A stretch of DNA of 64,000 nt, from assembly GCF_003254055.1 (NCBI RefSeq), contig NZ_QKZT01000026.1, positions 1 through 64,000 on the forward strand. The letters are read 5' to 3'. The position numbers were made by a program, and so were the translations under genes. This stretch comes from Algoriphagus chordae. GTDB lineage: Bacteria; Bacteroidota; Bacteroidia; Cytophagales; Cyclobacteriaceae. Positions 1 to 8,940 of the stretch are shown here, piece after piece (position 1 is the stretch's first letter; each line of letters opens with the position of its first letter). The notes under the pieces are model-generated. The model worked only from the letters and a program-made list of their open reading frames with translations. It was not told the DNA's origin and made no database searches.

Positions 1-237
1 CGTATCATAACGCAGCCAGTCACAATGAATATAACGGCTAGCCCCAGTCCAGATGCTTAGCCAAAATGAGGTCACAATATCTGCCGGATCATAGCCTCTG
101 TTAGATCCCGGCTGAGGTAAATCAAGGGAGCTGAGATACTCCTTGATTCCAGTCTGATCCACAAAACGCTTCATCAAACTCATTCCCCCAAAGGGTGTGA
201 CTGGCTTGTCGGAATACTCAATCGGCAGATTAACCAT
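1..237 (-). CDS. IS1380 family transposase, N-terminal fragment cut by the window edge
   Basis: The minus strand is open for 79 codons from an ATG at 237, with an in-frame TAA 15 nt upstream of that ATG, so the start is well fixed. The protein begins MVNLPIEYSDKPVTPFGGMS and continues with a GGMSLMKRF segment, then PGSNRGYDPADIVTSFWLSI and an IHCDWLRYD segment. This layout matches the N-terminus of IS1380-type DDE transposases from memory of the family; no database was searched. The catalytic residues lie beyond the window. It lies head to head with the truncated propeller gene at 324. Confidence 0.65.
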   Translation of the reverse strand, partial: MVNLPIEYSDKPVTPFGGMSLMKRFVDQTGIKEYLSSLDLPQPGSNRGYDPADIVTSFWLSIWTGASRYIHCDWLRYDT

Positions 238-329
238 TTTGGTGAGATTTAATTCTATTAAAAATCGTGGTTTTCTATTCCCTTTCAAAGATTTTGGATC
301 ACTTTACTATTCCTATTGCATAATTGGGG
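1..329 (-). mobile_element. Right-hand end of an IS1380-like insertion sequence (partial)
   Basis: The window opens inside an insertion sequence read on the minus strand. It contains the 5' part of its transposase gene (to 237) and about 85-90 nt of non-coding end sequence. The outer end is placed at about 324-329 because the propeller-like reading frame that follows begins there without a start or signal peptide. That boundary is inference: the other end of the element lies outside the window, so terminal repeats and target duplication cannot be compared. Confidence 0.6.
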
Positions 330-1196
330 TTTAAAAAGGAGTCTGAAGGGATGGGGCCAAATGAGTTGTATTCCGCCAGAGATTTCACTATAAACAAAGA
401 ATTAGATCAATTGGTAGTTTATGACGGAAGACTTGGGAAATTTTTAACCTACGATTTGGAAGGAAACTGGAAAAGCGAATTGAAATTCACGGGATTCTCC
501 ATCTATGATTTGATTAATTTGAATGGAGAATTATTTTTTTATGATGGATTAGCTGTAGATCAAAACGAAAAGGTTCTAAAGTTAGATTTGGTTACAAATA
601 TTACAACTGCAATTAATATCAATGACAAGGATAGGACAATAATTACGAGAGGAATGAGTCCTCCTTATTTTACACCTTCCCATGATGAGGAATCAGCCTT
701 TTATAAGGATTGGGGGAGCAATTCCGTATTTGAGTTTTCTGAAAATAGGGTTCTTCGAGAAATTAATTTTTCCTTTTCAAGTAATGAATTCATTCCAAAT
801 CATACTGCATATGAGGCGACAGATTATGTTAAGGAGTTGAAAAATAAAAATCAATACTCAATCAATAGTCATATGATTGATAGCAAAAATATTTTGCTTT
901 TCAATATAGATAAGGGAGCTCGTCGTGAATTAGGTATCTGGGTAAAAAGTAGAAGTACTGCAAATCTTGTAACCTTTAGTAATAACATGGATGAAATATG
1001 CCCTGATTTTAGTGCTATCCCTGTTGATGCTATGATGCCTGGTTTTATTACTTGGGCAATATTTCCTAGAGAATTAAAGATATATTTGAATAATAAAAAT
1101 GGGAATGATAATGCTTACAATTATTTTGCATCTAAGTATAATGTAGAAGAAGATGGTAATCCTGTTCTATTTGTGTACAAAATTAAGGATGAGTGA
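324..1196 (+). pseudogene. 6-bladed beta-propeller protein, 5'-truncated by the IS element
   Basis: The frame is open to a TGA at 1194 but has no credible start: it could only begin at a TTG next to the IS end, with no signal peptide or lipobox. Near the N-terminus EGMGPNELYSARDF resembles the GEGPGE...DF motif that sits about 100 residues into Bacteroidota 6-bladed propeller lipoproteins. It is followed by a blade-like YDGRLGKFLTYDLEGNW segment. About 290 residues remain of a usual 370-400. The missing part would hold the secretion signal and the first blade. I infer that IS insertion destroyed the gene. A convergent terminator lies just downstream. Confidence 0.7.
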
Positions 1197-1234
1197 TTTT
1201 TTTATTCTTAGAAATAGTTAGGATATTATAACTA

Positions 1235-1273
1235 AAAAAAACCTCTTCAAAATCAATTGAAGAGGTTTTTTAT
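1235..1273. terminator. Bidirectional terminator between truncated propeller gene and tsf
   Basis: A-tract plus CCTCTTCAA, five-base loop, TTGAAGAGG plus T-tract form a long perfect hairpin. The A and T runs on both sides let it work for both convergent transcription units. Confidence 0.9.
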
Positions 1274-1291
1274 ATTAAAGATCTTTTCGGA

Positions 1292-2122
1292 TTAACCGAT
1301 AGAAACTCTTTTGAATGCAGATACAGTCATTCCTTTGCTTACACCGTCAAGGTATTGAGCGATAGTTTTGCTGTTATCTTTTACAAAAGTCTGGCTAAGA
1401 AGTGTGTTCTCTTTGTAGAATTTGTTCAGTTTACCCAAAGCGATTTTCTCAAGCATTGCTTCTGGCTTACCTTCCGCTAGTGCTTGCTCTTTACCTACTG
1501 CGATTTCTCTTTCTACTACAGAAGAATCAACTCCGTCCTTGTCAAGAGCAACTGGGTTCATCGCTGCAATTTGCATTGCTACGTCTTTTCCAGCTTCTTC
1601 TACGTTAGTTCCGCTTGTGTTAGTCAAACCTACCAATACACCTAATTTGCCATTAGAGTGGATGTAAGGAACTACTGTTTCAGCTTCAATTACTTCGAAG
1701 TGAGAGATCTCAAGCTTTTCACCGATTTTACCAGTCATTTCAGTAATCTTAGCAGCTACCAACTGATCTTCGAAAGGAAGAGCAAGTATTGCTTCGATAG
1801 TCGTAGCCGAGTTTTCAACTGCGATATCCATTAATGAATTGGCGAAAGTCACGAAACCTTCGTTTTTAGCTACGAAATCTGTTTCACAAGTCAATGTAAG
1901 AATATAGCCTTTGGAGCCGTCAGCAGAGATTCTTGTTACAGCCACACCTTCTTTAGTCTCACGATCAGCTCTGGAAGCAGATACTTTTTGACCTTTCTTT
2001 CTGAGGATGTCAACAGCTTTCTCGAAATCACCTTCTGATTCGGTAAGAGCTTTTTTGCAATCCATCATACCGGCACCGGTCATTTGTCTCAATTTGTTTA
2101 CTTCTTGTGCAGTAATTGCCAT
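1292..2122 (-). CDS. tsf: Elongation factor Ts
   Basis: EF-Ts exchanges GDP for GTP on EF-Tu in the cytoplasm. The 276-residue protein starts MAITAQEVNKLRQMTGAGMM with the UBA-like N-terminal domain and the TGAGMMDCKKAL signature at residues 15-26, and then carries CETDFVAKNE in the core (about residues 79-88). Length is normal for the family. It is the last gene of the L13-S9-S2-EF-Ts operon and is separated from rpsB by a 200-bp spacer containing a hairpin, so its level may be set partly by attenuation or by its own promoter. Confidence 0.98.
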   Translation of the reverse strand: MAITAQEVNKLRQMTGAGMMDCKKALTESEGDFEKAVDILRKKGQKVSASRADRETKEGVAVTRISADGSKGYILTLTCETDFVAKNEGFVTFANSLMDIAVENSATTIEAILALPFEDQLVAAKITEMTGKIGEKLEISHFEVIEAETVVPYIHSNGKLGVLVGLTNTSGTNVEEAGKDVAMQIAAMNPVALDKDGVDSSVVEREIAVGKEQALAEGKPEAMLEKIALGKLNKFYKENTLLSQTFVKDNSKTIAQYLDGVSKGMTVSAFKRVSIG

Positions 2123-2258
2123 TGTGTTATCAGTTTAAAATAAAACGGGATAAATTCTTTTGGAACCTTGAGCTCAACTCATCAAAGAGGGGCTGTACTC
2201 CAAGGCTTGATTATAGTTACTTCTTGGTGGCTAGCACCTTGAAGGATAGGATAAAACA

Positions 2259-2298
2259 AAAAAATTGAACATAAGCCGAAACTTGATGTTCAATTTTT
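2259..2298 (-). terminator. Hairpin in the rpsB-tsf spacer
   Basis: AAAAATTGAACAT and ATGTTCAATTTTT pair perfectly across a 13-nt loop, and the rpsB transcript would have a T-rich stretch after the stem. It sits directly behind the rpsB stop, so it probably terminates a fraction of transcripts before tsf or marks the rpsB mRNA end. Confidence 0.7.
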
Positions 2299-2323
2299 AA
2301 TTTATTTCAAATCAAGTTGTGGA

Positions 2324-3085
2324 TTATTCTTTTGTTTCAGCGTCCACAGCTTTCTTAGCTTCTTCCTCTTCAGAAAGTTTAGCTTCTTCTTTGTCTCTCT
2401 TACGTTCTGAAAGACCTTCTTCGATAGCTGCACCGAACGCTTTAACTAGTAAAGAAACGGACTTGAAAGCATCGTCATTAGCAGGGATAGGGAAATCAAC
2501 CTCGTTCGGGTTAGAGTTCGTATCTACTAATGCGAAAACAGGGATACCAAGCTTTTTCGCTTCAGCAATTGCAATGTGTTCTCTTTTGATGTCCACGATG
2601 AAAAGCGCAGCAGGTAGTCTGCTCAAGTCAGCGATACCGCCAAGAACATCTTCCATTTTGTCTTTCTGACGTGAAACCATCAAACGCTCTTTCTTCGCAA
2701 GGTTCTTGTAAGCTTCCTCCTTCATCAATTTGTCCAAACCGGACATTTTCTTCAATGATTTACGGATAGTTGCGAAGTTGGTCATCATACCACCTAACCA
2801 TCTTTCAGTTACGAAAGGCATGTTAAGTCTCTTCGCTTCAGTAGCTACAAGGTCTTTCGCTTGCTTCTTAGTAGCAACGAACATCACTTTTTTGCCTGAA
2901 CGTACGATTTGCTTGATTGCGTTAGATGCTTCGTCGAGGCATACAAGCGTTTTGTTAAGATCGATAATGTGGATACCATTTCTCTCCATGAAAATGTATG
3001 GAGACATTCTTGGATCCCACTTTCTCGTCAAGTGTCCGAAGTGAACACCAGCATCTAGTAAGTCTTTATATTCTAATTTTGCCAT
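2324..3085 (-). CDS. rpsB: 30S ribosomal protein S2
   Basis: Small-subunit protein S2, 253 residues. GVHFGHLTRKWDPRMSPYIF lies near the N-terminus and is diagnostic, followed by the coiled-coil region and TERWLGGMMTNF. The C-terminus is a charged Glu/Lys-rich tail, common in Bacteroidota S2. It starts 40 nt after the rpsI stop, so it is co-transcribed with rplM-rpsI. S2 and EF-Ts adjacency is nearly universal in bacteria. Confidence 0.98.
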   Translation of the reverse strand: MAKLEYKDLLDAGVHFGHLTRKWDPRMSPYIFMERNGIHIIDLNKTLVCLDEASNAIKQIVRSGKKVMFVATKKQAKDLVATEAKRLNMPFVTERWLGGMMTNFATIRKSLKKMSGLDKLMKEEAYKNLAKKERLMVSRQKDKMEDVLGGIADLSRLPAALFIVDIKREHIAIAEAKKLGIPVFALVDTNSNPNEVDFPIPANDDAFKSVSLLVKAFGAAIEEGLSERKRDKEEAKLSEEEEAKKAVDAETKE

Positions 3086-3125
3086 TATAAAATGTGTTTT
3101 TCTTATATAAGGAGGAGTCTCCAGA

Positions 3126-3512
3126 TTAACGTTTAGAGAACTGGAACTTTCTTCTTGCTTTTCTACGTCCTGGCTTCTTACGTTCTACCATTCTAGGGTC
3201 ACGAGTAAGGAAACCTTCTTTTTTCAAGGCAGGTCTGTGTTCGATGTCGAATTCGCACAAAGCCCTGGAGATAGCCATACGGGCTGCTTCTGCCTGACCT
3301 GTACTTCCGCCACCATCTACATTGATCTTGATGTCGTAGTTGCCATCCACGCCTACTAGCGTAAGCGGCTGCTTTACTACGATCTGGTGAAGTTCAAATG
3401 GGAAGTGAACTTCAAGAGATCTGTTGTTTACGGTGATAGTACCATTTCCTGGAGCCATGTAAATTCTGGCTACAGAGGTTTTTCTTCTACCGATTTTGTT
3501 GATCATTTCCAT
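3126..3512 (-). CDS. rpsI: 30S ribosomal protein S9
   Basis: 128-residue S9 with the N-terminal GRRKTSVARIYM segment, the GGGSTGQAEAARMAISRAL core and the basic C-terminal tail ending FQFSKR that reaches the P-site tRNA. The first two methionines are two codons apart, so the start could be 3512 or 3506. It follows rplM by 11 nt, the usual L13-S9 pairing. Confidence 0.98.
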   Translation of the reverse strand: MEMINKIGRRKTSVARIYMAPGNGTITVNNRSLEVHFPFELHQIVVKQPLTLVGVDGNYDIKINVDGGGSTGQAEAARMAISRALCEFDIEHRPALKKEGFLTRDPRMVERKKPGRRKARRKFQFSKR

Positions 3513-3523
3513 GAAATAGACGA

Positions 3524-3967
3524 TTAAAGAGTGATGGTTTTAGGCTGCTGCGCTGCATGCGGATGCTCAGATCCTTCATACACGTACAAGTTGCCGTATA
3601 ATTTTCTTCCCAATCTGTTTTTAGGCAACATGCCTCGTACAGCTTTCTCGATCAAGATTGTTGAAGACTTGTCTTTCAATAATCTTGGCGTAGAAATACG
3701 CTGTCCACCTGGATAACCTGTGTGTCTCACATATACTTTGGAGTCCCACTTGTCACCAGTTAGTCTGATTTTGTCTGTATTGATTACAATGACATTGTCA
3801 CCACAATCAACGTGAGGAGTGAAGCTTGGCTTCGTCTTACCTCTTAAGATTTTCGCTACCTCACTAGCCAATCTACCTAAAACTGCAGCTTGGGCATCCA
3901 CTACCACCCATTGCTTTTCTACAGTTGCGGCATTGGCTGATACGGTCTTATAGCTCAAAGTATCCAC
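3524..3967 (-). CDS. rplM: 50S ribosomal protein L13
   Basis: 147-residue L13 with WVVVDAQAAVLGRLASEVAK near the start, HVDCGDNVIVINTDKIRLTG in the middle and RGMLPKNRLGR towards the C-terminus. First gene of the rplM-rpsI-rpsB-tsf operon. A consensus Bacteroidota promoter lies about 60 nt upstream. Confidence 0.98.
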   Translation of the reverse strand: MDTLSYKTVSANAATVEKQWVVVDAQAAVLGRLASEVAKILRGKTKPSFTPHVDCGDNVIVINTDKIRLTGDKWDSKVYVRHTGYPGGQRISTPRLLKDKSSTILIEKAVRGMLPKNRLGRKLYGNLYVYEGSEHPHAAQQPKTITL

Positions 3968-4023
3968 TGTGTAACTGTTTAATATTTAGCTTGTTAAATT
4001 TATTTCACCCTCAAAAAGGGACA

Positions 4024-4055
4024 CAAAGATAGGAGTATTTTTTTTTCGATGCAAA
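4024..4055 (-). promoter_or_regulatory. Promoter of the rplM operon
   Basis: On the minus strand TTTG (4055-4052) is followed after 20 nt by TATCTTTG (4031-4024), matching the Bacteroidota sigma-factor consensus TTTG / TAnnTTTG. Transcription would start about 50 nt before the rplM ATG. Confidence 0.8.
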
Positions 4056-4148
4056 ATATTTCCAATACTAAGTCCTAATTTTCACAGGCTTAGCTTTTTA
4101 CTACCAATCATAATTGGGTTTTTCTTACTGCTTTTCGATCTGAAAATC

Positions 4149-4859
4149 TTAGCTGGTTTTCTCTAATTGATTAACCAAAACCTTGAAATCCTTCGGATAA
4201 GGCGCATTTACGAATATTTCCGTGTCGTCCATACCCTTAAATCCAATCGAATAAGCATGAAGCGAAACCCGCTGCATAATTGGTAATTCTTCTGTCTCTT
4301 TTTTTAAATTGAAGCGACGCTTGATAGAAGATAGGTATAAAGGCTTGCCTCCGTATAAGCTGTCTCCACAAATGGGCGACTTCAGGTAGGCCAAATGAAC
4401 CCGTATCTGATGCAGTCTCCCAGTGATGGGTTTGCACTCGACCAAGGTGTGTGCGTAGTAGGTCTTCAAGGTATTGAAAACTGTCTGCGCTGGCTTGCCG
4501 TCTTTACTTACTTTGGCGATTCCTTTGTTGTTGGCTAAGAGATTTCGGTCTACAAGCTCATCGCTGAATTCCTTGATCCCTTCCACCACTGCATGATAGA
4601 CTTTGTTTACTTTTCTGCTTTCAAACTGCATGGCCAAATGCCTGTAGGCCGCTGGATTCTTGGCAATCACTAGACATCCTGAAGTTTCCTTATCCAATCG
4701 ATGACACAGCTGGGAATCGGGGGTGTGTGCCTTGGCTAAGTCTAGGATGTTCTGCGCTTCGTGCCTATCGTCTAAGCTTGATAGGTACGGCGGTTTATTG
4801 ATTACCAGGTAATCCTCGTTTTCAAACAGAATAAGATTATCAAAATCTACTTTCTTCAT
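4149..4859 (-). CDS. RluA-family pseudouridine synthase, short form without S4 domain
   Basis: Isomerises uridine to pseudouridine in rRNA or tRNA. The 236-residue protein has the RluA motif CHRLDKETSG with the catalytic Asp at residue 56, then TGRLHQIRVHLAYL near residue 143 and a GDSLYGG segment. No N-terminal S4 RNA-binding domain is present, as in the RluA/RluC-like short forms. Exact target base cannot be told from sequence. It stands alone between the ribosomal operon and a two-component pair, all on the minus strand. Confidence 0.9.
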   Translation of the reverse strand: MKKVDFDNLILFENEDYLVINKPPYLSSLDDRHEAQNILDLAKAHTPDSQLCHRLDKETSGCLVIAKNPAAYRHLAMQFESRKVNKVYHAVVEGIKEFSDELVDRNLLANNKGIAKVSKDGKPAQTVFNTLKTYYAHTLVECKPITGRLHQIRVHLAYLKSPICGDSLYGGKPLYLSSIKRRFNLKKETEELPIMQRVSLHAYSIGFKGMDDTEIFVNAPYPKDFKVLVNQLEKTS

Positions 4860-4937
4860 GGATTCTCCTGCCTCTTCAATTGAGGCTGCAAAAGTAGGGA
4901 AAAAAGGATGGGTAAAAAACTTCTCCGGCTTTTATTC

Positions 4938-6014
4938 TTAGAGATTTACCACTTTAGGTTTGTCTTCATCAGCCTCGTTTTTCACCAAAGGCAATGAAAA
5001 GCTGAAAATAGATCCTTTGCCCACAGTGGAGCTTACAGAAATCTTGCTTTTATGTCCTTCGAGGATATGCTTGACGATGGCTAATCCCAGGCCAGTACCG
5101 CCTTTTTCCTTGGATCTGCTTTTTTCCACACGGTAGAAACGTTCGAAAATACGTTTAAGGTCTTCTGGTGGAATTCCTTGTCCATCATCCTGGATATCTA
5201 CTTGGATCGTGTTCTTCAACGTTGTAAGAGCAACATTCACCTCACCACCATTGTGATTGTACTTCATGGCATTGAAGATCAGGTTTTGGCAGACACGATA
5301 AATCTTCTGTCTATCACCAGTAGTGAGGTAATGCTTAGTCGGTTCTACCTCAAATTTGATATGCATATCCCGCTTGGAGGCTTTGTGTTCTAGCTCCTCC
5401 ATTACTTCCTCCATGAGCTCCTTGAGATCAAATTCAGTGAAATTGAATTTGATGACTCCGCTTTCCATCTGGTTGAGCGTGAGCAGATCCTGAACTAGGA
5501 TATCTAGTGAATCCAAGCTTTTGGCGGCACGCTTCAAGAATCGCATCCGAACTTGCTTGTCATCTATAGCTCCATCCAATAGCGTATGAATATAGCCTTG
5601 TGTAGCGAAGATAGGGGTCTTTAGCTCATGCGAAATATCAGCAATAAATTCCCGCCTAAACTCCGCATTTTTCTGAAGAGTGTCTATTTCCTTCTGTCTT
5701 GCAATCGCATAGGAGTTGATGACTTTGTTGATTTTCCGCAGGGGAGAAATAGATGCTTTTTTGCCTTTTTCACTGATTTCAGACAGGTCTTTCCGTTGGA
5801 TTTTTTCCAACAGAGAATAGATATCTCCGATTTCTTTGAAAATGAAAAATTCCAGAGTAAATGAGATCAGTAGGTATGCAGATGAAAAAGATACCCCCCA
5901 AGCTACCAATAGCAAGAGGAAGCTGGACTCGTCCATTAATGACAAAAATGCCGCAACCAGAGCCGAAATAGCTAAAGCCAGGATCAAAGAAATTCCTCTG
6001 GAAGTGGTAAACAT
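4938..6014 (-). CDS. PhoR-like sensor histidine kinase
   Basis: Membrane histidine kinase of 358 residues. Two hydrophobic segments (about residues 8-27 and 32-57) are joined by only a few residues, so there is almost no extracytoplasmic sensor domain. A HisKA domain follows with the phospho-acceptor in DISHELKTP (His129), then an HATPase_c domain with N-box NAMKYNHNGG and GGTGLGLAIVKHI. It begins 9 nt after the stop of the OmpR-type regulator upstream, so the two form an operon and a cognate pair. Stimulus unknown; the lack of a sensor domain suggests membrane or partner-mediated sensing. Confidence 0.92.
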   Translation of the reverse strand: MFTTSRGISLILALAISALVAAFLSLMDESSFLLLLVAWGVSFSSAYLLISFTLEFFIFKEIGDIYSLLEKIQRKDLSEISEKGKKASISPLRKINKVINSYAIARQKEIDTLQKNAEFRREFIADISHELKTPIFATQGYIHTLLDGAIDDKQVRMRFLKRAAKSLDSLDILVQDLLTLNQMESGVIKFNFTEFDLKELMEEVMEELEHKASKRDMHIKFEVEPTKHYLTTGDRQKIYRVCQNLIFNAMKYNHNGGEVNVALTTLKNTIQVDIQDDGQGIPPEDLKRIFERFYRVEKSRSKEKGGTGLGLAIVKHILEGHKSKISVSSTVGKGSIFSFSLPLVKNEADEDKPKVVNL

Positions 6015-6023
6015 GGATTGTGC

Positions 6024-6707
6024 TTAGTCGAATTTGTAACCTACGCCTTTTACTGTAGTGATATAATCTTCGCCTATTTTCTCACGCACTTTCCGGATAT
6101 GTACATCGACGGTTCTTGCCAATACAAATACGTCAGCGCCCCAGATATTCTGAAGAAGTTCGTCTCTACTGAAAACGATATTAGGGTTTTTGGCTAGGAA
6201 ATACAATAGCTCAAATTCTTTCTTGGGAAGGGTGATTGTCTTTCCAGCTTTGTCTATCGTATAGCTGCCTCGGTCGATAATGAGATCTTTTATTTTGACC
6301 TGGATCTGTTCTTGTTCTTTTTTGGACTCCCGTCTGAACAAAGCTGAAATCCTACTCATCAGCGCTCTTGGTTTGATAGGCTTGGTGATGTAGTCATCTG
6401 CTCCCACATCGAATGCCGCTACCTCTGAGTACTCTTCCATACGGGCAGTAAGGAAAATAATAAAGGTGTTTTTCAGTTCGGGAATCTGTCTGATCTGCAG
6501 ACATGTCTCTACGCCATCCTGATTAGGCATCATGATATCAAGTAGTATCACATCAGGCAAAAATTTTGCAGCAGTCTTTACTGCCTTTATTCCATCTTCT
6601 GCAGTAGCTACTGCATAGCCTTCTTTTTCGAGATTGTATTTCAGGATTTCAACAATATCAGGTTCATCGTCAACTACCAGAACTTTGATTTTTTGCTTAT
6701 CGCTCAT
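6024..6707 (-). CDS. OmpR/PhoB-family response regulator
   Basis: Receiver domain with VVDDEPD near residue 11, phospho-acceptor Asp57 in PDVILLDIMMP and the conserved Lys in DDYITKPIKP. The C-terminal winged-helix domain ends VDVHIRKVREKIG...TTVKGVGYKF, typical of OmpR/PhoB regulators. 227 residues, normal length. First gene of the operon with the adjacent PhoR-like kinase. It resembles PhoB/PhoP-type regulators, but no phosphate-transport genes lie nearby, so the regulon is open. Confidence 0.94.
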   Translation of the reverse strand: MSDKQKIKVLVVDDEPDIVEILKYNLEKEGYAVATAEDGIKAVKTAAKFLPDVILLDIMMPNQDGVETCLQIRQIPELKNTFIIFLTARMEEYSEVAAFDVGADDYITKPIKPRALMSRISALFRRESKKEQEQIQVKIKDLIIDRGSYTIDKAGKTITLPKKEFELLYFLAKNPNIVFSRDELLQNIWGADVFVLARTVDVHIRKVREKIGEDYITTVKGVGYKFD

Positions 6708-6847
6708 CAGGATTTCTTAATGTTTGGCTTAAAATTAAGGAATATTTAAGGATTGAAGTCAATTGGAAGTCCCTGCTTAGGCTTGAATAGCATGGGGGTT
6801 GTTGATTAGATCAACTCTATATTACCGCTATGTTAAATCTAGTTGAA

Positions 6848-7639
6848 TTAATTGTTTTTTAAACCCTTCGCGGAGATGATATCCAGATTTAAGGAGCCGA
6901 TGAAGAGATTAGCTTTGATTTTCACCGGGATTTTGTTCTGGTCCTTTGTGACCCATACTTTCACGGGAAATTCTCCTCGGAAAATTTTGTTTTTGGGTAC
7001 CTGCGGAGAAAAAATGTAGGTTTCCTTTTTACCAAGATTAGTTTCCAAGGTCTCGGTGCCTTCGTAGATTAACTTTATGTTATATGTTTCTTTATCAAAG
7101 AATCCTTTGATTTCTATGGCTTCTCCGGCCTTCATATCCTTCAGGTCTTGTAATCTCAGATAATAAAATCCGCTGACGAGATCTTGCACCTGAGTTTTCA
7201 GATCGAAGTCCTTTGTTTCTTTGATGTTCTTGTTCTCCTTATCATAAAGCTCCATTGTAGCCTTTTTGTTTATCTGATCGAAGTAAACAAGCTCATGTTT
7301 TCTGTAACTTCCCTCTTCGATGTGGCGGTAGGACAAGGAGGGTAGGTTGGTCTCTACATCGAGGTAAGTCCCCCAGTTATCATTTACTTTTCCAAAAATC
7401 GTGGCAGCACCTTTGGTCTTGCCATAGACATCTATTTTATAGTGGGGTTTGTTATTCTGTTCTTGGGGTCTTTTAGAGATCTGCAGCTTCGCATCAGCCA
7501 GATTCAACCATCCATAGGAAACCTCAAATGATAATTCTTCGCCAAAAGTAAAAGGGGAATCGCCGACTGAACCCTGTGCAGCTAGCTCTGAGAGAGTAAG
7601 TAAAATGACAAGTGTAAGTGATCCTAGGATTCTTTTCAT
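6848..7639 (-). CDS. DUF3108 family exported protein
   Basis: 263-residue protein with an N-terminal signal peptide (MKRILGSLTLVILLTLSELA, cleavage near AAQG). FTFGEELSFEVSYGWLNLAD opens the mature part and is the DUF3108 hallmark; the remainder is beta-rich with Lys/Glu-rich strands. The family is periplasmic or outer-membrane-associated and structurally uncharacterised in function. It faces recA divergently across 180 bp. A short inverted repeat (GTTGAT, 3 nt, ATCAAC) lies downstream at 6801-6815. Confidence 0.85.
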   Translation of the reverse strand: MKRILGSLTLVILLTLSELAAQGSVGDSPFTFGEELSFEVSYGWLNLADAKLQISKRPQEQNNKPHYKIDVYGKTKGAATIFGKVNDNWGTYLDVETNLPSLSYRHIEEGSYRKHELVYFDQINKKATMELYDKENKNIKETKDFDLKTQVQDLVSGFYYLRLQDLKDMKAGEAIEIKGFFDKETYNIKLIYEGTETLETNLGKKETYIFSPQVPKNKIFRGEFPVKVWVTKDQNKIPVKIKANLFIGSLNLDIISAKGLKNN

Positions 7640-7756
7640 AAATTATATTGACAATACCTGACGAAAAGGGCAGTATTCTATAGGTATTACGAAAAAGCGT
7701 GCCGAAAGGCGATTAAAATTACGAATTTAGTATCCCAAAACAATAGACATGCCCTC

Positions 7757-7788
7757 CTTGGTAATAGTCTGTTGTTTATTTACTTTCA
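7757..7788 (+). promoter_or_regulatory. Possible recA promoter
   Basis: CTTG at 7757-7760 and TACTTTCA at 7781-7788 are 20 nt apart, a near match to TTTG / TAnnTTTG. It is placed 33 nt before the recA ATG. No clear SOS-box-like palindrome was recognised. Confidence 0.4.
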
Positions 7789-7820
7789 CTAAACAATTGT
7801 TTTCACAAATTCAAAAACAT

Positions 7821-8852
7821 ATGAGTAACAACGCTGAAAAATTAAAGGCCCTGCAGCTGACTATAGATAAGTTGGATAAAACATACGGTAAAGGCACCGT
7901 TATGAAGTTAAGTGATAATAAAGTGGTGGATATCCCAGCTATTTCTACCGGTTCATTGGGTTTGGATATCGCATTGGGTATAGGGGGTATACCTCGTGGC
8001 CGTGTGATAGAGATTTATGGTCCGGAATCTTCTGGTAAAACCACCTTGACCTTGCATTGTATAGCTGAAGCGCAGAAAGCGGGTGGATTAGCGGCATTTA
8101 TTGATGCAGAGCATGCCTTTGATAAGGCTTATGCGGAGAAGCTAGGGATCGACACAGAGAACTTATTGATATCTCAGCCTGATAATGGTGAGCAGGCTCT
8201 TGAAATCGCCGAGCATTTGATCCGCTCTGGAGCGATTGATATTATCGTGATTGACTCCGTAGCTGCTTTGGTGCCAAAAGGTGAACTGGAAGGCGATATG
8301 GGGGATAGCAAAATGGGCTTACAGGCTAGGTTGATGTCTCAGGCTTTGCGTAAGCTGACCGGAGCGATCAATAAGACTGGATGTTCTTGTATTTTCATCA
8401 ATCAGCTTCGTGAGAAGATCGGTGTGATGTTCGGTAATCCTGAGACCACTACTGGTGGTAATGCATTGAAGTTCTATGCATCTGTACGTTTGGATATCCG
8501 TAGAATCGGCCAGATCAAGGAAAGTGCAGATAATATTCTGGGTAACAGAACGAAGGTGAAAGTGGTGAAGAATAAAGTGGCTCCTCCGTTTAAAGTGGTA
8601 GAGTTTGATATCATGTATGGACAGGGGATCTCCAAAGTAGGGGAAATCATTGATCTGGGCGTAGAGCTCGATATTGTCAAAAAGGCTGGTTCCTGGTTCT
8701 CTTATAATGGAGAGAAACTAGGTCAGGGTCGTGAATCTGTAAAAACCTTGTTGTTGGATAATCCAGAATTAATGGAAGAGCTTGAAGTGAAGATCAAGGC
8801 AGCATCTGGTCTATCAGGTAAAGAGGAAAAGACAACAGCAGAGAAAGAATAA
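7821..8852 (+). CDS. recA: RecA recombinase
   Basis: ATP-dependent strand-exchange protein for homologous recombination and SOS induction. 343 residues from the ATG at 7821; the frame is open further upstream, but the extra residues (MPSLVIVCC...) do not belong to RecA and the start region of the family, KLKALQLTIDKLDKTYGKG, begins at residue 7. Walker A GPESSGKT is at 67-74, followed by DAEHAFD, the L1/L2 DNA loops with MGLQARLMSQALRKLT and INQLREKIGVMFGNPETTTG. Single-gene unit closed by a strong terminator. Confidence 0.98.
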   Translation: MSNNAEKLKALQLTIDKLDKTYGKGTVMKLSDNKVVDIPAISTGSLGLDIALGIGGIPRGRVIEIYGPESSGKTTLTLHCIAEAQKAGGLAAFIDAEHAFDKAYAEKLGIDTENLLISQPDNGEQALEIAEHLIRSGAIDIIVIDSVAALVPKGELEGDMGDSKMGLQARLMSQALRKLTGAINKTGCSCIFINQLREKIGVMFGNPETTTGGNALKFYASVRLDIRRIGQIKESADNILGNRTKVKVVKNKVAPPFKVVEFDIMYGQGISKVGEIIDLGVELDIVKKAGSWFSYNGEKLGQGRESVKTLLLDNPELMEELEVKIKAASGLSGKEEKTTAEKE

Positions 8853-8881
8853 GTAAAGCGATTCTGCTAGGTTCTAATCAT

Positions 8882-8919
8882 AAAAAAAGAGGTTGCTCAA
8901 CTAATGAGCAACCTCTTTT
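8882..8919. terminator. Bidirectional terminator, recA / ABC permease
   Basis: A-tract, GAGGTTGCTCA, five-base loop, TGAGCAACCTC and T-tract make a perfect hairpin between the two convergent genes. Confidence 0.92.
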
Positions 8920-8940
8920 TGTATCTAGGCTTTGTGAAGC

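Noticed and set aside
7749..7820. N-terminal extension of RecA by 24 residues
   Set aside because: The extra residues are unlike RecA and the region carries the probable promoter; the family start fits the ATG at 7821.
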